Shown here in pieces: positions 32,971 to 46,400 of a stretch of DNA of 64,000 nucleotides. Under the pieces are notes generated by a model. It saw only the letters and a program-made list of their open reading frames with translations. It searched no databases and was not told where the DNA came from. Numbering within the stretch: the first letter of the stretch is position 1; every line of letters begins with the position of its first letter. This stretch comes from Dipteronia dyeriana (Eukaryota; Streptophyta; Magnoliopsida; Sapindales; Sapindaceae), in the NCBI GenBank assembly GCA_032871835.1, contig CM065295.1:69434687-69498686 (forward strand). Direction: 5' to 3'. The position numbers and the translations under genes were made by a program.

Positions 32971-35798
32971 TCAGAGGTAGCAGAAAGCATCATTTTCTTG
33001 CTTGACCTCCGTAGACTGCCTTTGATGCTCCACTCTTTGAAGCTGTGAAGACAGTTGGAGCAAGTCAATTGTAGCCCCATTTTCACACGAAAAGCGATCC
33101 TTGGAACTCACGAAATCTGACCCCTGATAAATCCCATTACTAATATCAAAGTTGCCACTGTTATAACTTTCCGAGATCAGTATTGGACCCAAGTTACTTC
33201 CTTCCACAGAAGTCACCCCTGATAACAACCTTTTTGACACCCCACTTGTTGAAGACTCTGAGTTAACTCCTGTGAGCTTCTCAGAGACTTGACACATACT
33301 GTAATGTGTATTGTGGCCTGTTAGGACAAAGGGACGAGTCACGGGAATTCCTGAAAATTGGCTTGAAGAGTTCTGTGATTTAGATGACAGAAGAGAGAGA
33401 GCACAGCCAGAGTCTGAAATCCCTGATAACCCTTGCATGGTTGATGCTGTATCAAAAACAGTGAAGTCTTCACTTCCTAGAGAGCTGTCCTGGAACAAAG
33501 GACTTGAACCAGAATTTGGCCACCCTCCCAGATCATGAGGATATCGAGCATTGTTCATATTGAAAATGCTCTCGGTAGCAGTGTTGGCTATGTTGTCATG
33601 AAAAGAGGCAACCGGTTTCTCCATATAAAAAGGAAAAAATGATTTAAAATGCATAGTCCCATTTGTACAGGAAATGGAAGACGGAGAACCATCAGTCCTG
33701 TTTTCAACTTTCGTATGCTTAAACCAGTTGTTTGTTCCACATTTATCTGGATGAACAAAGCCAGCGGGAAGTATATCTTGGCAAATAAAGGATGAAGTCA
33801 TTAATGTAGTCCCCTGAAATCTTGTGCCTGCAAAGGCTGCAGAATGTTTGAAAAGCAGTTGAACAAATATTTCCAAGAATATATCATGACCACAAGAGTC
33901 ATGAAAAAATAGGGTCTGGGAATTAAGCCATAAGGAACGATGATATGATATCGAGCAATTAAATTAAATTACAGAAATCAAGTAACTTCATAGATAGTAA
34001 TAATTTTAGAAACAAATATGAACAAGGATGGACAAGTCTGGCATTGTCTGACTGATGTAGATAGGCGGGTGCAAGAAAAGTGTTGCATACACATGTCCAC
34101 TTAAAAATTCCTTGTCATGCATATAGACTAGGCATGAAACTTAATGAGAAAGGGTATTGACTTTAAATTAGTCTATACCAATACCTTTCCATAGAATTTA
34201 GGACCAATAAAACAATTAAAAGCACCAAAAGTTGCACGATGACATTTGCGTATATTTCAGAAATTTTGGTCAGTAATGGCTAGAAATACTAATTTCTGAT
34301 CCAATTGTTATCCAAATCAGATATCACAAGGGTTCTATTATATCCGCAGAAAAAATCCATAACCGTATAACAAATTATTGATGTTAACTGATACTGTAAT
34401 TGCTTAGTACTTGCATATCAATATCAAAATTGACATAAATGATTCAAGAAATCTAATTGCTAAAGTATGCAGGGAAGTATCAAGTACAAACAGAGTACAA
34501 TTACAAAATAAAAATAAAAATAGAAGACTGATTAATGCATGAAAATAATTAAACAAGTTGTAACTCAGAAAGGAAACGATATAACACAAAGTGCATGTCT
34601 GAAGCATCATCTCAGCTAACAAAACTTATAGAATTTAATGGAAGTTCCATAAGATAAGAACAGCTATTGAAAAGGATTTTCTATTTTGAAATCTAGCTTG
34701 AATATTGATCTCCCAAAGCAGACCAATAGCAGATATTGTTAATTGTTTCCATACGATCAAGTACTCTCTCTCTCCCACACAAAGATACACAAAGATGAAG
34801 GAGGCAAAATTAAATATAATTGATATTTTACCATTATACGACTGAAGTAGATTCCCAGTCCTTCCAGAGTGAACACCAACGTGAGGCTTTCTCCGCCGCT
34901 CATTGTGGCCTGCAAGGCGTTTACGACAGCTACGCTTACCATCATCAAATTCAGCCAGCAAATGAAACCTGGATAGCCAAAAGTTAGCACATATTATAGC
35001 AGCAATAAGACCAATCTACTAGTACTGAGCCATGGTCCAAACTCAATGAGGTTTAATTTTAACCAAAAGTCTTTGGAGCTCAAATGAAACAATGTTTCGA
35101 AGTAAAATCTCCGTCTATTTGAGAAACTCCATTTTCATAAGTCAAAGAAAAAGGTCTATATACTTCATGTAATCACCTATTTAATCAATAATTCAAAAGA
35201 TTTAACAATTGTATAAAACTAACCTGCTACATTGCTGACAAAATCTCTGCTCAATCCCATGGACAATAACTTTAGCCGTCTTTGAGTGAACCTCACAAAC
35301 TTTATGCCTTTTGTGGTAGTCCTTGGAGGAGCTAAGATCCTTGTTACAACCATAAACTTGGCAATAGGAAGTATGTGAATTTATTCCTGCCAATCTCACT
35401 CTCTTTGGAGGTGTAGAAGACTTAGAGGAACATAAGATTGGGGTTTCTAGTGAAAACTTAGAATTATGACCATCTCTTTGATCACTAAACCTTCCTAGCT
35501 TCAAATCAATAAGCAACGAATCCCGACTGCTGTTGGAGTCCACCGCAGAGCATGAAAGCTTTGAACTGGACGACTCATCATCCCCGAAAAATGCATTCGG
35601 GCAAGGCTTAGCTGGATCTATTATACTTCCAGTACCAACCCTGCTACTGAAAACATCCCTAATCGAATCGTTGGGTAATCGTTTTCCTATCCAATCTTGA
35701 AGACCAAATTCTCCAAACCCTTGGTTCTCATTAGCTTGTTCACCTGAGGCTAACATGTTAAGGCCAAAATTGCATGGATTTTTCAATTCCCAACCCAT
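32971..35798 (-). CDS. SPL transcription factor (SBP domain), SPL6-like
   Basis: Plant-specific nuclear transcription factor that binds GTAC-core DNA. Three coding exons on minus: 35798-35224, 34968-34832, 33827-32971, with donors GTTAGT and GTAAAA and acceptors ATCCAG and TTGCAG; phases agree and give 522 aa from the ATG at 35798. SBP domain about residues 145-220: first zinc site Cys146, Cys151, Cys168, His171; second site Cys187, Cys190, His194, Cys206; basic nuclear signal [17 protein letters not shown]. The first intron splits the domain after the second Cys pair, as in the family. The last exon encodes ALSLLS at a miR156 site. The SBP sequence and the downstream GTRFQGT region most resemble SPL6. 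Homologues begin with a MESW-type N-terminus; here that start is followed by TGA (see the leader entry), so the ATG at 35798 is taken. Confidence 0.92.
33385..33404 (-). promoter_or_regulatory. miR156/157 target site in SPL exon 3
   Basis: The plus strand reads TGACAGAAGAGAGAGAGCAC, one base different from mature miR156. The SPL mRNA therefore carries a near-perfect complementary site that encodes ALSLLS at about residue 380. Post-transcriptional repression by miR156 in juvenile tissue is the well-established regulation of such SPL genes. Confidence 0.95.
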
Positions 35799-36480
35799 CG
35801 ACGAACTTTTACTTGTAGTGAAAGAATCAGTTGGTGAAATTGTTTCACTTGCTATAGACCCTTTTCCTCCAGAAACAGAGCTTCAAGACTCCATTAAATT
35901 CATGAATCAAAAAAGTTTACTAAATTGCAAACAAACCCACTTCATTTTAAGCAAGTAAACTCTCTCTTTAACACTTTTACCCAAAAAATAAGTTAAATTA
36001 AACTTCGAAACCTCTAATGAACTCTGAACCACTCAAAAGTAACTACTGATGAATCTTCACATCCTACACAACCCACATCCTCAAAACAAAAATACAACCG
36101 ACAAGATTTCTTCTTTCAATCATTAAATTTGTGAAATTATCAATCCCTGAGATATCAAATGCATAATAAAAAAGTATCATTAGGGCCAAACCCAGAGGTC
36201 AATCAAACAGCTAAGAAATAATTACACCATAAACTCCAATTCAATCAAGAAACAGACGTTGAAGAAACAACTGACACTATCCACGCTAGGAAGAAAAACA
36301 TAAACAGTACAAATACTGAAGAAGAAAATGAAGAAAGCTATTCAGTGACTAAAGAAAGACACTGTTACACAAATGATTGTTCAAACGTGCGTGTATGAGA
36401 GAAAGAGAGAAAGAGAGAAAGAGAGAGAGAGTTACAAAGTTTACCAGTAGTATAGAGTGAGGTAGTGGTACAATGAAATG
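35799..36480 (-). promoter_or_regulatory. SPL leader: disrupted first codons and probable 5'UTR intron
   Basis: Upstream of the chosen start the frame stays open and in register to ATG at 35894-35892, but the fourth codon (35885-35883) is TGA where homologues have TGG (Met-Glu-Ser-Trp). A further ATG at 35903-35901 is in the same frame and meets the same stop. An acceptor-like TTTGCAATTTAG precedes these ATGs (near 35920), and a donor-like ACTG|GTAAAC lies near 36446, suggesting a leader intron of about 0.5 kb, common in SPL genes. The 36390-36430 region is GA-rich. The promoter would lie beyond about 36480. Confidence 0.6.
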
Positions 36481-36727
36481 GTAGTAAGGCAGTCACAACT
36501 GACAAATTTGTAGGGGTCCCAAAACTCCATGGAAGACAGAGCTTTGTGGTTGCTACTTTTAGTGGGGAAGAGAGAGAAAGGCAATAAGCATTGAAGAGTC
36601 TTCAACATCTGTTTACTTTGTTTACAAACTAGACACTTTTGACTTTACTATCTCCACACTTATTTATTTCAAAAACAAATTCACATTTTATAAGTAAAAA
36701 AAATATTACATGTAAAATAATCAATCC

Positions 36728-36795
<68 letters not shown>

Positions 36796-37954
36796 TAGTG
36801 GACACGAAAAATGTGTGTTGGTTTTCTTGGGCATGACAATAAATAACTTGACCGCACCAAGCGTATAATCATTATCAACCTAAAATATGACGGTATAAAA
36901 TTAGCGTGGTAGCATATTTCTTCTACCTATATCGTAAAAATATGAGTTTGAATCCAATCGTTTTTTAAAATAATAATACAATATAAATAAATATAATGTT
37001 TAAGAAAATATGTGTTTAAAGTAAATTAATAACAATGATAAGGATGTATAAGGTTATATATCTTTAATTTGAGAAATATTAAATATGAAAATCTATTGTC
37101 ACTATTTATTTATAAAGAAAATTAATAACGGTAAAATGGGTCATGACCCGATTACGTGACATGATATTTACATGTTTGTAATAGATTTATTAGGTTTGGG
37201 TTATTGACGAACCATGTTCAGATTGAGTAAAAACTTAATGAATTATATTTAGATTTATATAAACACGATATGATAGCCTATAATATCACCTCTTAAGAAA
37301 AATATAATTTATAAAGGGGATTTAAATCACAAAAGAGATGTAAAATGACTTTTTCTAAAATTAATTAGTTTAAGAAAACTTGATTTTTTTTTAAAGAAGA
37401 AAACATGGGGAAATTAGTTACAAAAAAAATGGGGAAAATGAATTGGAATAGGAACTGTGGAAGTATTAAAAAGATAAAATGAAAATTTGGAGAAAGAAGG
37501 AATAATTAGGTGAGAGTGATGTGAAACTAGTGTGGGTAATGGGTATGGTGGTGGTGTGAGTGTCAATAATAATGTTGGGATCTGGAAGACAGGCCCCACA
37601 TCAATTTTACAATCTCCCAGACTCCCATCTTGATTCATTCACCTAACAATCTCTACCCTCTTTGTCACAGGATGGCGCGTGACCCACGGTTCATCAAGGA
37701 GAGTGGTCTTTTTCATGATGGTGTTTTGATGATTATGCTAATGTTTTTGAATTATAATAATAATTATAATAATAATACTAAATTTATTTCTTAAATTCAG
37801 TTCAAAATGATACGAGACGTGTGGTATTAACATTTTAAAAATTATGAAATTATGAATTGATTGATGTGATATTGACACCTCATGTGCCACATCATTTGAA
37901 ACAGAATTTAAAAAAAAAAAAAATTAAAACGTCTAATATTATTAAAAAAAAAAT
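36481..37954. other. Intergenic region upstream of SPL with (TA)n tract
   Basis: Probably includes the SPL promoter (minus strand). A TA microsatellite spans about 36731-36790. Around 36904-36960 a weak tRNA-like pair (GTGGTAGCA and GTTTGAATCC) could be a SINE remnant. No coding region is recognised. Confidence 0.4.
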
Positions 37955-39440
37955 GAGATTGGTTTAAAATCCTTCCTTCACACTTATACTATATGGGTTA
38001 TAGGTTCAAATCTATCTCGTTTCTAAATTTTGAATTATTTTAATGCAGGTGTAGATATTGTCACTTAAAGAAATTATTTATACACCCATTTTTTATGAAA
38101 AAATTACACAAACCTACCATGGTTATATGTATAATTACATTAAAACCAGTAAAAAAATTTATAATAACACTAGTTTACTATTGACCTGTTAACTAACGGT
38201 TGACTAACCATTGACAACAGTTAGTCACTAACCAGTGAAGGGTAATTTGTTATTTTTCGGTATTATTAAATAAATGAAAAAAAGTGTCTAATAACATACC
38301 GCCACATCGGCCATGACAATTTATTAATTAAATATAATGATATTAAAAAAATATGCTTCATCATCTCCTTCAATTTGAAGAGGCTAAATGGCAACCTTAA
38401 AAAAACCAAATCGCAATCTAAAATAATTCTTCTACCATTTATCTTCTTTATCATCTCAATCTTATCCAAACACAAACAATAAATATTATATAAAAAAATT
38501 AGAGAAAAAATATATAATAGAGATTCTCAATAGAGGATGTGATTCTAAATCTCCACTATATTTTATAGGAGATCTGTAATAAAAATCTTCATTAATGGAG
38601 AATCGGGATTTCCTCCATTTTTGGTGAAGATCTGAAACAAAAAACATTAATGGAGAATTGTGATATCCTCTAATTTTAGAGAAGATCTGGAACCAAAATA
38701 TTTATTAATGGAGATTTGCCATCTTCATTAATTGAGATTTTAGATTTTCACTAATGGAGATCAAGTTCTTCTCCATGGAGAAGATGTGGTTCCAGATCTT
38801 CTCTAATTTTAGGGAAGATCTTGAACCAAAATCACTATTAATGAAGGTATGACATCTCTATTAATTGAGATTTTAATTTTCCTCTAATGGAGATTGAGAT
38901 TTCCTCCGTTTGATCTCCATAGAGATATATATAGAGATCATTTTATTAGTTTTTTTTATATATATTTAATTTTTATATATTTCTTCTTGATTACTTTTAA
39001 TTATTTGATTTGTATATATATATTTCAAAATTTTCTGACTGCCTTTTGACAGTTACTTGATTTTTTTATAAATTATAAACATATTTTTTTCTTTTGATTT
39101 TTAATCCATTAATTTATTTTATATAATATTTCAAAAATACTAGAACAAGGTCAAACCGAATATTTTCCCTTTTCCATAATTGATTAACGGTGGTCAATCG
39201 TTAGTCAACGGGTCAACATGAGTTTAGTGTATTTTTTTACCCGTTGTAGTGTAATTATTCTTATAACCATGGTAATTTTGTATAATTTATCCATAAAAAA
39301 ATAAACGTACAAATAATTTATTTGGATAGTAATATCTACGGTACCCTTTTAATATTTGTTATTGTTGAAATATTACATGAACTCGAGATGTTTTGAGAAA
39401 AGGAAGGACTTGAACCTACCATCTCTCCATACCAACCTCA
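37955..39440. mobile_element. Foldback element with long terminal inverted repeats
   Basis: The left arm (about 37955-38240) and the inverted right arm (about 39160-39440) align over roughly 280 bp. Shared phrases include GTAGATATT, AAATTATTT followed by GTAC or ATAC, ACCATGGTTATA and AATAATTACACTA/AATTACATTAAA, and inside them GTTGACTAACGGTTGA/CGATTGA. The outer part of each arm holds a B-box-like GGTTCAAATC/GGTTCAAGTCC. The middle (38510-38940) is made of self-similar units near 65 bp with TAATGGAGA and GAAGATCTGGAACCAAAAT. No ORF. Probably a non-autonomous DNA element (MULE- or foldback-type). Confidence 0.6.
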
Positions 39441-39469
39441 TTTTGTCGAATTATTTTAATATTTCTAAA

Positions 39470-41803
39470 AAAAAAACTTTGGATTTAAAAATACTGACTT
39501 CTTTTTCTTTCCTTTCATTTTGGGCGAATTACATTGACTTCTCCCATTGATGGTATGATGACATTCGAATGCTATTAAGTTTATTGCACAATATTGCACC
39601 CCTATTGACTAAGTTTACTATGGAATTGACAATTTGACAAAAATACTACTTTTTTATATTTAATAATAGGAAGTTGCACTAACCGCCCTAATTATATATA
39701 AAATCACCAACGATTCTTTCTTCAGTGTTATTAAACAGGTGGTGAGATTGTAGTTATGTATCAGGGATGGTTAAAGATTGTTGTGGCATTTTGGAGCAGA
39801 TTTAAAGATGTTTTGTTTGTTCATTCTAAATCTATGGTGTGTTGTTTACTGGTTTTGTATTCTAAATATCTCAATTATTAATCATCAAATTCATCACTCT
39901 TAACAAAAACTAACGAAGTTTACTCACTCTTTAGACAAGCCTAACCTTGCTATTAATTAATTGTGTTCTTAACATCTTGTTTGTCTCATTTTTAATTTGT
40001 AAGGATATTATTTAAGTTTGTCTCAAAGGCATACCGATGACTACTATACTGCTATAGTGCTATACACAACACACACACACACACGTGTATATATATATAA
40101 TTTTTTTATTATCAGTTCAAACTAATATAAGATATATAAGTTTCTTATCTGTAAACCATTGGATTTAAATGTTTTGACTTGACAGTATACACTTGTCAAA
40201 GTATCTTTTAAATTCAATAGTCTATACATAAACAAATGATATATTTATATCGTTTCGAACTGACAATAGAAAGACCATATATATATATATATATATACTT
40301 CTTCTTTTATAGATTTTTTGTAAGGGTTGTTAATTTTCATTTAGTTTTGTAATATTATAAAATCAATTCTATAATGTCAATATTTACCGTTATATGTGAT
40401 ATTTTAATTGAGTGAACATATTACGTTCTCATACAAGTTTTTCTCGTTAGATAAACAAAAGAGAACAAGTGGTCCTCCCTTAGAGAAAGATAGAGGTAGG
40501 GCTGGCATGAGAAACCTACTGCAACAACAGGTGGCTTAGCTAGCTTGGTGATGAAGGCATTTGAAAGCTCCATCATAACAATTTCATAGAGACTAACTAA
40601 AAGCCTTTTAATTACCAATTTACTTGTTTTCTACCCAACCACTCTTTTTTATATATATATAGTCCAAAACTCTCTTTATTTCTACTTTGAAGACATCATT
40701 CATCAAAAAGTCTTTCAATTTCAGGTCAAAATCGCTTAATTAGTAGTACACTCTTGGCTGTTTGAAAGGTAGCTCTTAATTATGGAGTTAATTAATGAAG
40801 TAAATTGAAGTGGTTAATTAAGCAAACCAAATTTATTCTCATCAGAAGTTCACCAATCTTTTTGTCATTTCTATTCATTTCTCAGCAAATAAAGTAATGG
40901 AAGAGGATTTTTGGATTAAAGTTGTAATATATTTATTTAATTAACCTTATTTTATTTGCTGAGTCAATATTCTTAAAGCTCAGCCCTGCTTTTTGATGAC
41001 AGAAAAAGGAAAAGAAAGCAAGGGGAAAAGGAAATTAAAGCACAACCCACCAAGCTCACTTTGAGACCACAAAGTATTTATGAAATATATTAAAGGCAAT
41101 TCAAACACCAAACACGTATACTACATTTTTTGTTTACTAGATATAGATGACATTATTAGATAGTGTAAAAGTCATACATACATATTTTGATTTGACTGCT
41201 TTCACGTAAGCTTCAACATATTGCAACAATAGTTAAAGAGCTAATACATAATAATAATAATAATAATAATAATAATTTAAAGTTTTTTATCAGTTTTTAA
41301 GGATTATCACATTTGATGTTAATGAATTATCACATACAATAATTTTTAAGACCTTATAAAAAATTTCAAGATCAGATTTAACTAAAGAATGATTCGATAT
41401 ATATGTATATACAAATTAAATGAGTGGAAAGTAGTGGAAGGTTACATAATAAATTTTTTGATCCACTTATTTGGTACCACCAGTGAGATAGTCATATAGA
41501 GGTCAATGTTTTGGGCAGCAGCAGGTAGCTAGATGGTAGATGGTTGTGGAATAACTGGCTACTATAACCGCTGAAATTAATTTCACACTTCATTTATAAT
41601 TCCACGCCTTGTGAAATATTTATGGTTGTACATGCTAATTAACGGCTGTGCTAGGCTGTTAGCTACCACCAGAGACATCTGTTCTTTTCTTTACTATAAA
41701 TATATGATTTTGTACCGAAAATTTCACATTAAACTACTCATTTATTTAATTAGTACATGGGGAAAAGAAAAAAGATCAGGTTGGCTGAGCTGGCTCTCTC
41801 ATG
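39470..41803. other. Intergenic DNA, no gene supported
   Basis: AT-rich with small microsatellites: (CA)n-(TA)n near 40070-40100, TA near 40278-40298, and (AAT)n near 41250-41276. A TATATATATATAG followed by an ordinary pyrimidine-rich segment at 40650-40740 looks promoter-like. A minus frame of 65 aa at 40421-40618 has no recognisable family. I cannot support a gene. Confidence 0.4.
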
Positions 41804-42111
41804 TAATGTGATACGGGCATCAGTATTAATTCCGCATTATTATTTCTCATGCAAGATTTATATAGAGATCGCAAGATATACATAGAGATCGTTAGTTGGG
41901 AAGACCAAACTAAGTCTGGTTAAATAAGTTAGTTAACGGATCATAAGTATTATGTGTTTCATAGGACATTATTTTTAGTGTTTTTTTTATTTATTTTGTT
42001 CTCTATGTTTTTATGTATGATGATTTTTTTTAACTGTTTTTCTATTTTTCACTAGCGTTATGTTTAACCGATTAACCTTCACAAATAAAAGAAAAAATAC
42101 CCTTATATTGA

Positions 42112-42147
<36 letters not shown>

Positions 42148-43439
42148 GATTAATAAAAATAAATTATTAAAAAATTATTTTGTTTTTCTTCACCTTCTTT
42201 ACGGTTCATCCCTCTTCTTCGTCCAAATCCAAATCCAAATCCAAATCCAATTTCTCGCGTAACAGATTCCATCTACAACAATACAACAAAATTTCATGAG
42301 TTGTTCTTGGATCTTTAATGCATAATTTAATTAAAAATATTTTTTTTTATCATAAATAATTTTCTAACACTTTACAAATCAATTTCCACAAATAACCAAG
42401 GAAGCTTCAGTACGGCTCTTCATTTTCTTCGGTACTTCTCTTCATCACCATCTCTACACCAAAACAATATTAATAGTCACCGTCGCCGCGATAACAACCC
42501 ATTTTCTCAAATGCCCTCTTAAAATGATGTCGTTCACCGACCCTCTGAGTACCACTCTCTATCTCACAACATTCACATCCACTCTTCAATCTCACCAACC
42601 ATTTCTCCAAACCCAATCAAAATATCTCTCTCTTTGTCTAATGGACAGATGTGGTTTAGAATAGATTTGGCAGTTGTGTATGTGATTTTTTATTTTATTT
42701 TGTAGGTGCATATTGGTTTACATTCCTTAGTACTTCTTCGGTTGTTTACAGGATTCGATTTTGGTTTTTGGGTTTGATCTTTCGTGATCTTGTGTATAAT
42801 GGTTTTTGTTTTGAAGTTTGGAGGGTTTGGTTCATGAGAATGTTAGATGGATTTCATGAAAAATCAAGCTGTTTTGATTTTGTTTAGTGGTGGAGTTGTG
42901 AGAAATCCATAGACGAAGAGGGGGAAAGATGATGAGAAGTCGAGAAGATGAAGAGACCAAGAAACAAGATAAGATTTGCTCCATGCCTCCATCTTTGATC
43001 TCTATCTTTCATGTTTTATTTTAAATTAATAAATTTGTCAAAAAGAACATAATAATAACAAAATCAAATTACTGGAAATTTTTGGATTTGGGGAGTCGAG
43101 ATTTCGACTTTGGATTTGGGGTTGAAAAAAAAGAAGATCATTCAAGAGTTGGGGTTGGTATAGAAACAGTTGATATTGTATAGTACTTTCATTGATCAGA
43201 AGACTTGTTATATACAAGTCACAGTTCAATCATCTCCTATCAACTTTATCCTATAATTGTGGACAATATCAAGGTAAGTGATTGTTGTCAATTAAATCTG
43301 ATGCATAAGGAAATGACTGATATTCAAACATGATTGCCCAAGAATGGTGCCTAGGATATCTCTCTATCATGCCCCCATGAGATGGAGCATCCATCTCAGA
43401 TGCCAATCTTGAAATGATGATGCAAGAACTGTTTTCGAG

Positions 43440-46400
43440 GAAGCGCTTTGGTTAGTGAATCACCAACTGGTCGTTAGTATGAACATGAGAAACATGTAAC
43501 CGATGATTAGCAGCTTGGTCACGAATAAAGTGAAAATCAATGACAATGTGCTTCATTCGTGAGTGGAACACCAGATTTTCACACAAGTCTGTAGTACCGA
43601 TATTGTCAAAGTAAATTGTAGGTACTGCAATAGGTGGAGCATGTAATTCTTGGAGCAAATTCGTGATCCAGTTCAGTTTAGCAGTTGTCAAGGCTATGGC
43701 ATGGTACTCGGCTTCAGTAGACGAACGAGCAATGGCACGTTGCTTTTTGGAAACCTAACTAATTGGTGAGGCACCAAGGAACACGACATACGCTGATGTG
43801 GATGTGCGATCATCAGTGTTTCCTACCCAATTAAAGTCGAAAAAGGCATGGAGTTGTGGGCACAATTCTTTGTGAAGAAAGATCCTATGATCGAGAGAGC
43901 CCTTGAGGTACCGTAGCAAAAGCTTGACAGCAACCCAATGTTGTGAAGTAGGATAATGCATGAACTGTGACAAATATTGTAAGGATCCCAAGACTTGTTA
44001 AAACTACTGGTGTGGGCTGCCATCGTTGAGTGTTAGAGACTCGGTTGTTGAAAGAGGAGTGGTAACTTCTTTGGCATTAGTGATATTTGTCTTGTGCAGA
44101 ATGTCAAGTATATATTTCCGTGCAGAATGTCAAGTATATATTTCCGTTGTCATAGGAATTGGAGTTGTGGGGGCTTCAACGCCTAAACAATAGGACAAGG
44201 GGTCGAGATCATTCAGGGAGAATCGGTTGGCCAGTCGATCAATGAACTGCTGGATTGAGGTTGAATTATTGCCCGTAATGATGATGTCGTCAATATACAC
44301 AAGAAAATAGAGTATGGTCCGTCCACAATGAAAGATAATTATAGAATTGTCTGATTTTGAGTTCACAAATTTGTGAAGAAGTGGGAAGCTACACAATTCT
44401 TGATACCATGCTAGGGGAGCTTGGCGGAGACCATAGATGGCTTTGCGTAACTTGCAAACATGAGTAGTAAACCATGGATGAGTGAAGCCCTGAGGTTGCT
44501 ACATGTAAACATTGTTAGAAAGAGTGCACTGTAAAAAAGCATTGTTAATATCCAGTTATCACAAGTCCCATCCGTAGGAGACCGTTAAACTTAAGATAAG
44601 GTGAATTGTTGTTGGTTTTACAACGGGACTAAATGTATCAGTGTAATTAATTCCCGGACGTTGATGGAATCCATTGGCAACTAAGCGAGCCTTATGAATG
44701 GCAACAGTGCCGTTGGGGTTCCGTTTAATCTTAAATATCCAATTACACCCAATGATGTTTTATGTATGGTGATGAGGTACTAGAGTCCATGTGGAATTGT
44801 TGAGGAGTTCATCATACTCATCACTCATTGCCTTATGCAATTGAGGAATTTTTTTTACTTGTCGATAGGTTGAGGTTCATCGGTTTTGGTGGTGGTGGTG
44901 TGAAGGTTAAGTATTTTTCGTGGCTTGAAGACATTGTGTTGAGATCTGGTGGTCATTTTTTATGGTATGGGTGATTTTGGTTGAGTAATCTGTGAGTGAG
45001 AGATATAAGAAGATGAGTCAGTACTTCTTTTGTAGATGAATCCAAGGGGAGTAAGTGGTGCGAGGTAGACATCGTGCCATGAGGATCCCTTTGTTCATCA
45101 GCACCGTGATTTGAGGAATGTATGTGTCGGTAGGGACAGTTGGTAGAGAGGAACCTGACTGTATGGGATTTATTAGAGATAGGGAAGGATATGAGGTTGC
45201 TTGATTACGAGCAAAAGACTCAGAGGGTATTGACTCAAGATTTATAGGAAGATTAAAGAGACTTGAGGGACACCAATGATGTGGAGATTCTTAATCGAAT
45301 CGTGGTTCATGTATAGAAAGGTTTTGGAAGGGAAATTGAGACTCAATAAAAATGATATGGCATGTGATAAATATTTTGGATGTGGATGTGTCAAAACAGA
45401 TATAGGAATTATGAGAGATTGAATAACCAAGAAATGTGCATGGTTTTGATTGTGGATCTAGTTTATGAGCATAATAGGGACGGAGCCAGGGGTAGCACAA
45501 ACAACCAAATACTTTTAATTTGTGATAATTTGGTTGCTTGTGATTTTTTTTCGAACGCAGATCAGGACTTAAGAACCGATGTGGGCATTCGATTGATAAG
45601 AAAGGTGGTTGTTTGGAACGTTACAGACCAAAACCGTAAAGGTAGTAAGGCTTGATGAAGTAAGGTAAGACCAATTTCGACTAGATGGCGATGCTTTCTT
45701 TCAGCTTAGCCCACTAATTTAAGGGTGTATAGAGGAGGCGTGAGATGCTAAATACCAAAGTTAGAAAGGTGATGAGCCAAGCTTTGATATTTACCACCTC
45801 CGTCAGAATAGACTGTTTTTATTTTCAGTTGAAAAAAGTTTTCAACTAATTTCTTGAATTTGTCAAATATTAAGGGAAAATCTGATTTGTGTTTGATAGG
45901 ATAAAACCAGGTATATTTTGTAAAGTAATCCACAAAAATTATATAGTACCGAAAATTGTCATAAGAAATGAGATGGCCCTCAAAAGTCGGTATATAAAAT
46001 TTCTAATAGGGAATTACTTGACACACTTGTTAAGCTGAACGGTAATCTATGGCTTTCATTACAGAGACATGAATCACAATGACTAGAGATGGACTTAGAT
46101 ACGGGTAGAGAGAAAATAGACACTAACTTTTTCTGAATGTTTTTGGAGGGGTGGCCTAAAAGACTGCGCCATAGGTTGGTAGTGGCGGTTATGGTGGCAG
46201 TGTATGCCTTTGGAACAGGTGCATAAGATGTGATGATGACATAAATGGCCACACATAGATGTTGTCCCTATTCTGGCCTCGCACTAAGGATGCCCCAGTA
46301 CTCAAATCCTTAATAGCAAAAAAATCAAGAAAGAATTCAATAGATATGGCATTTTGTTTGCAAAATTATGAAACGGAAAGCAAATTCTTCTTGATATAAG

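Noticed and set aside
36904..36960. tRNA- or SINE-like A/B box pair
   Set aside because: The A box is weak, and no tail or direct repeat flanks it. Too little to list as a separate element.
40421..40618. Possible small gene or microRNA precursor near 40.4-40.7 kb
   Set aside because: I could not find a convincing hairpin or known miRNA sequence, and the 65-aa frame has no family signature.
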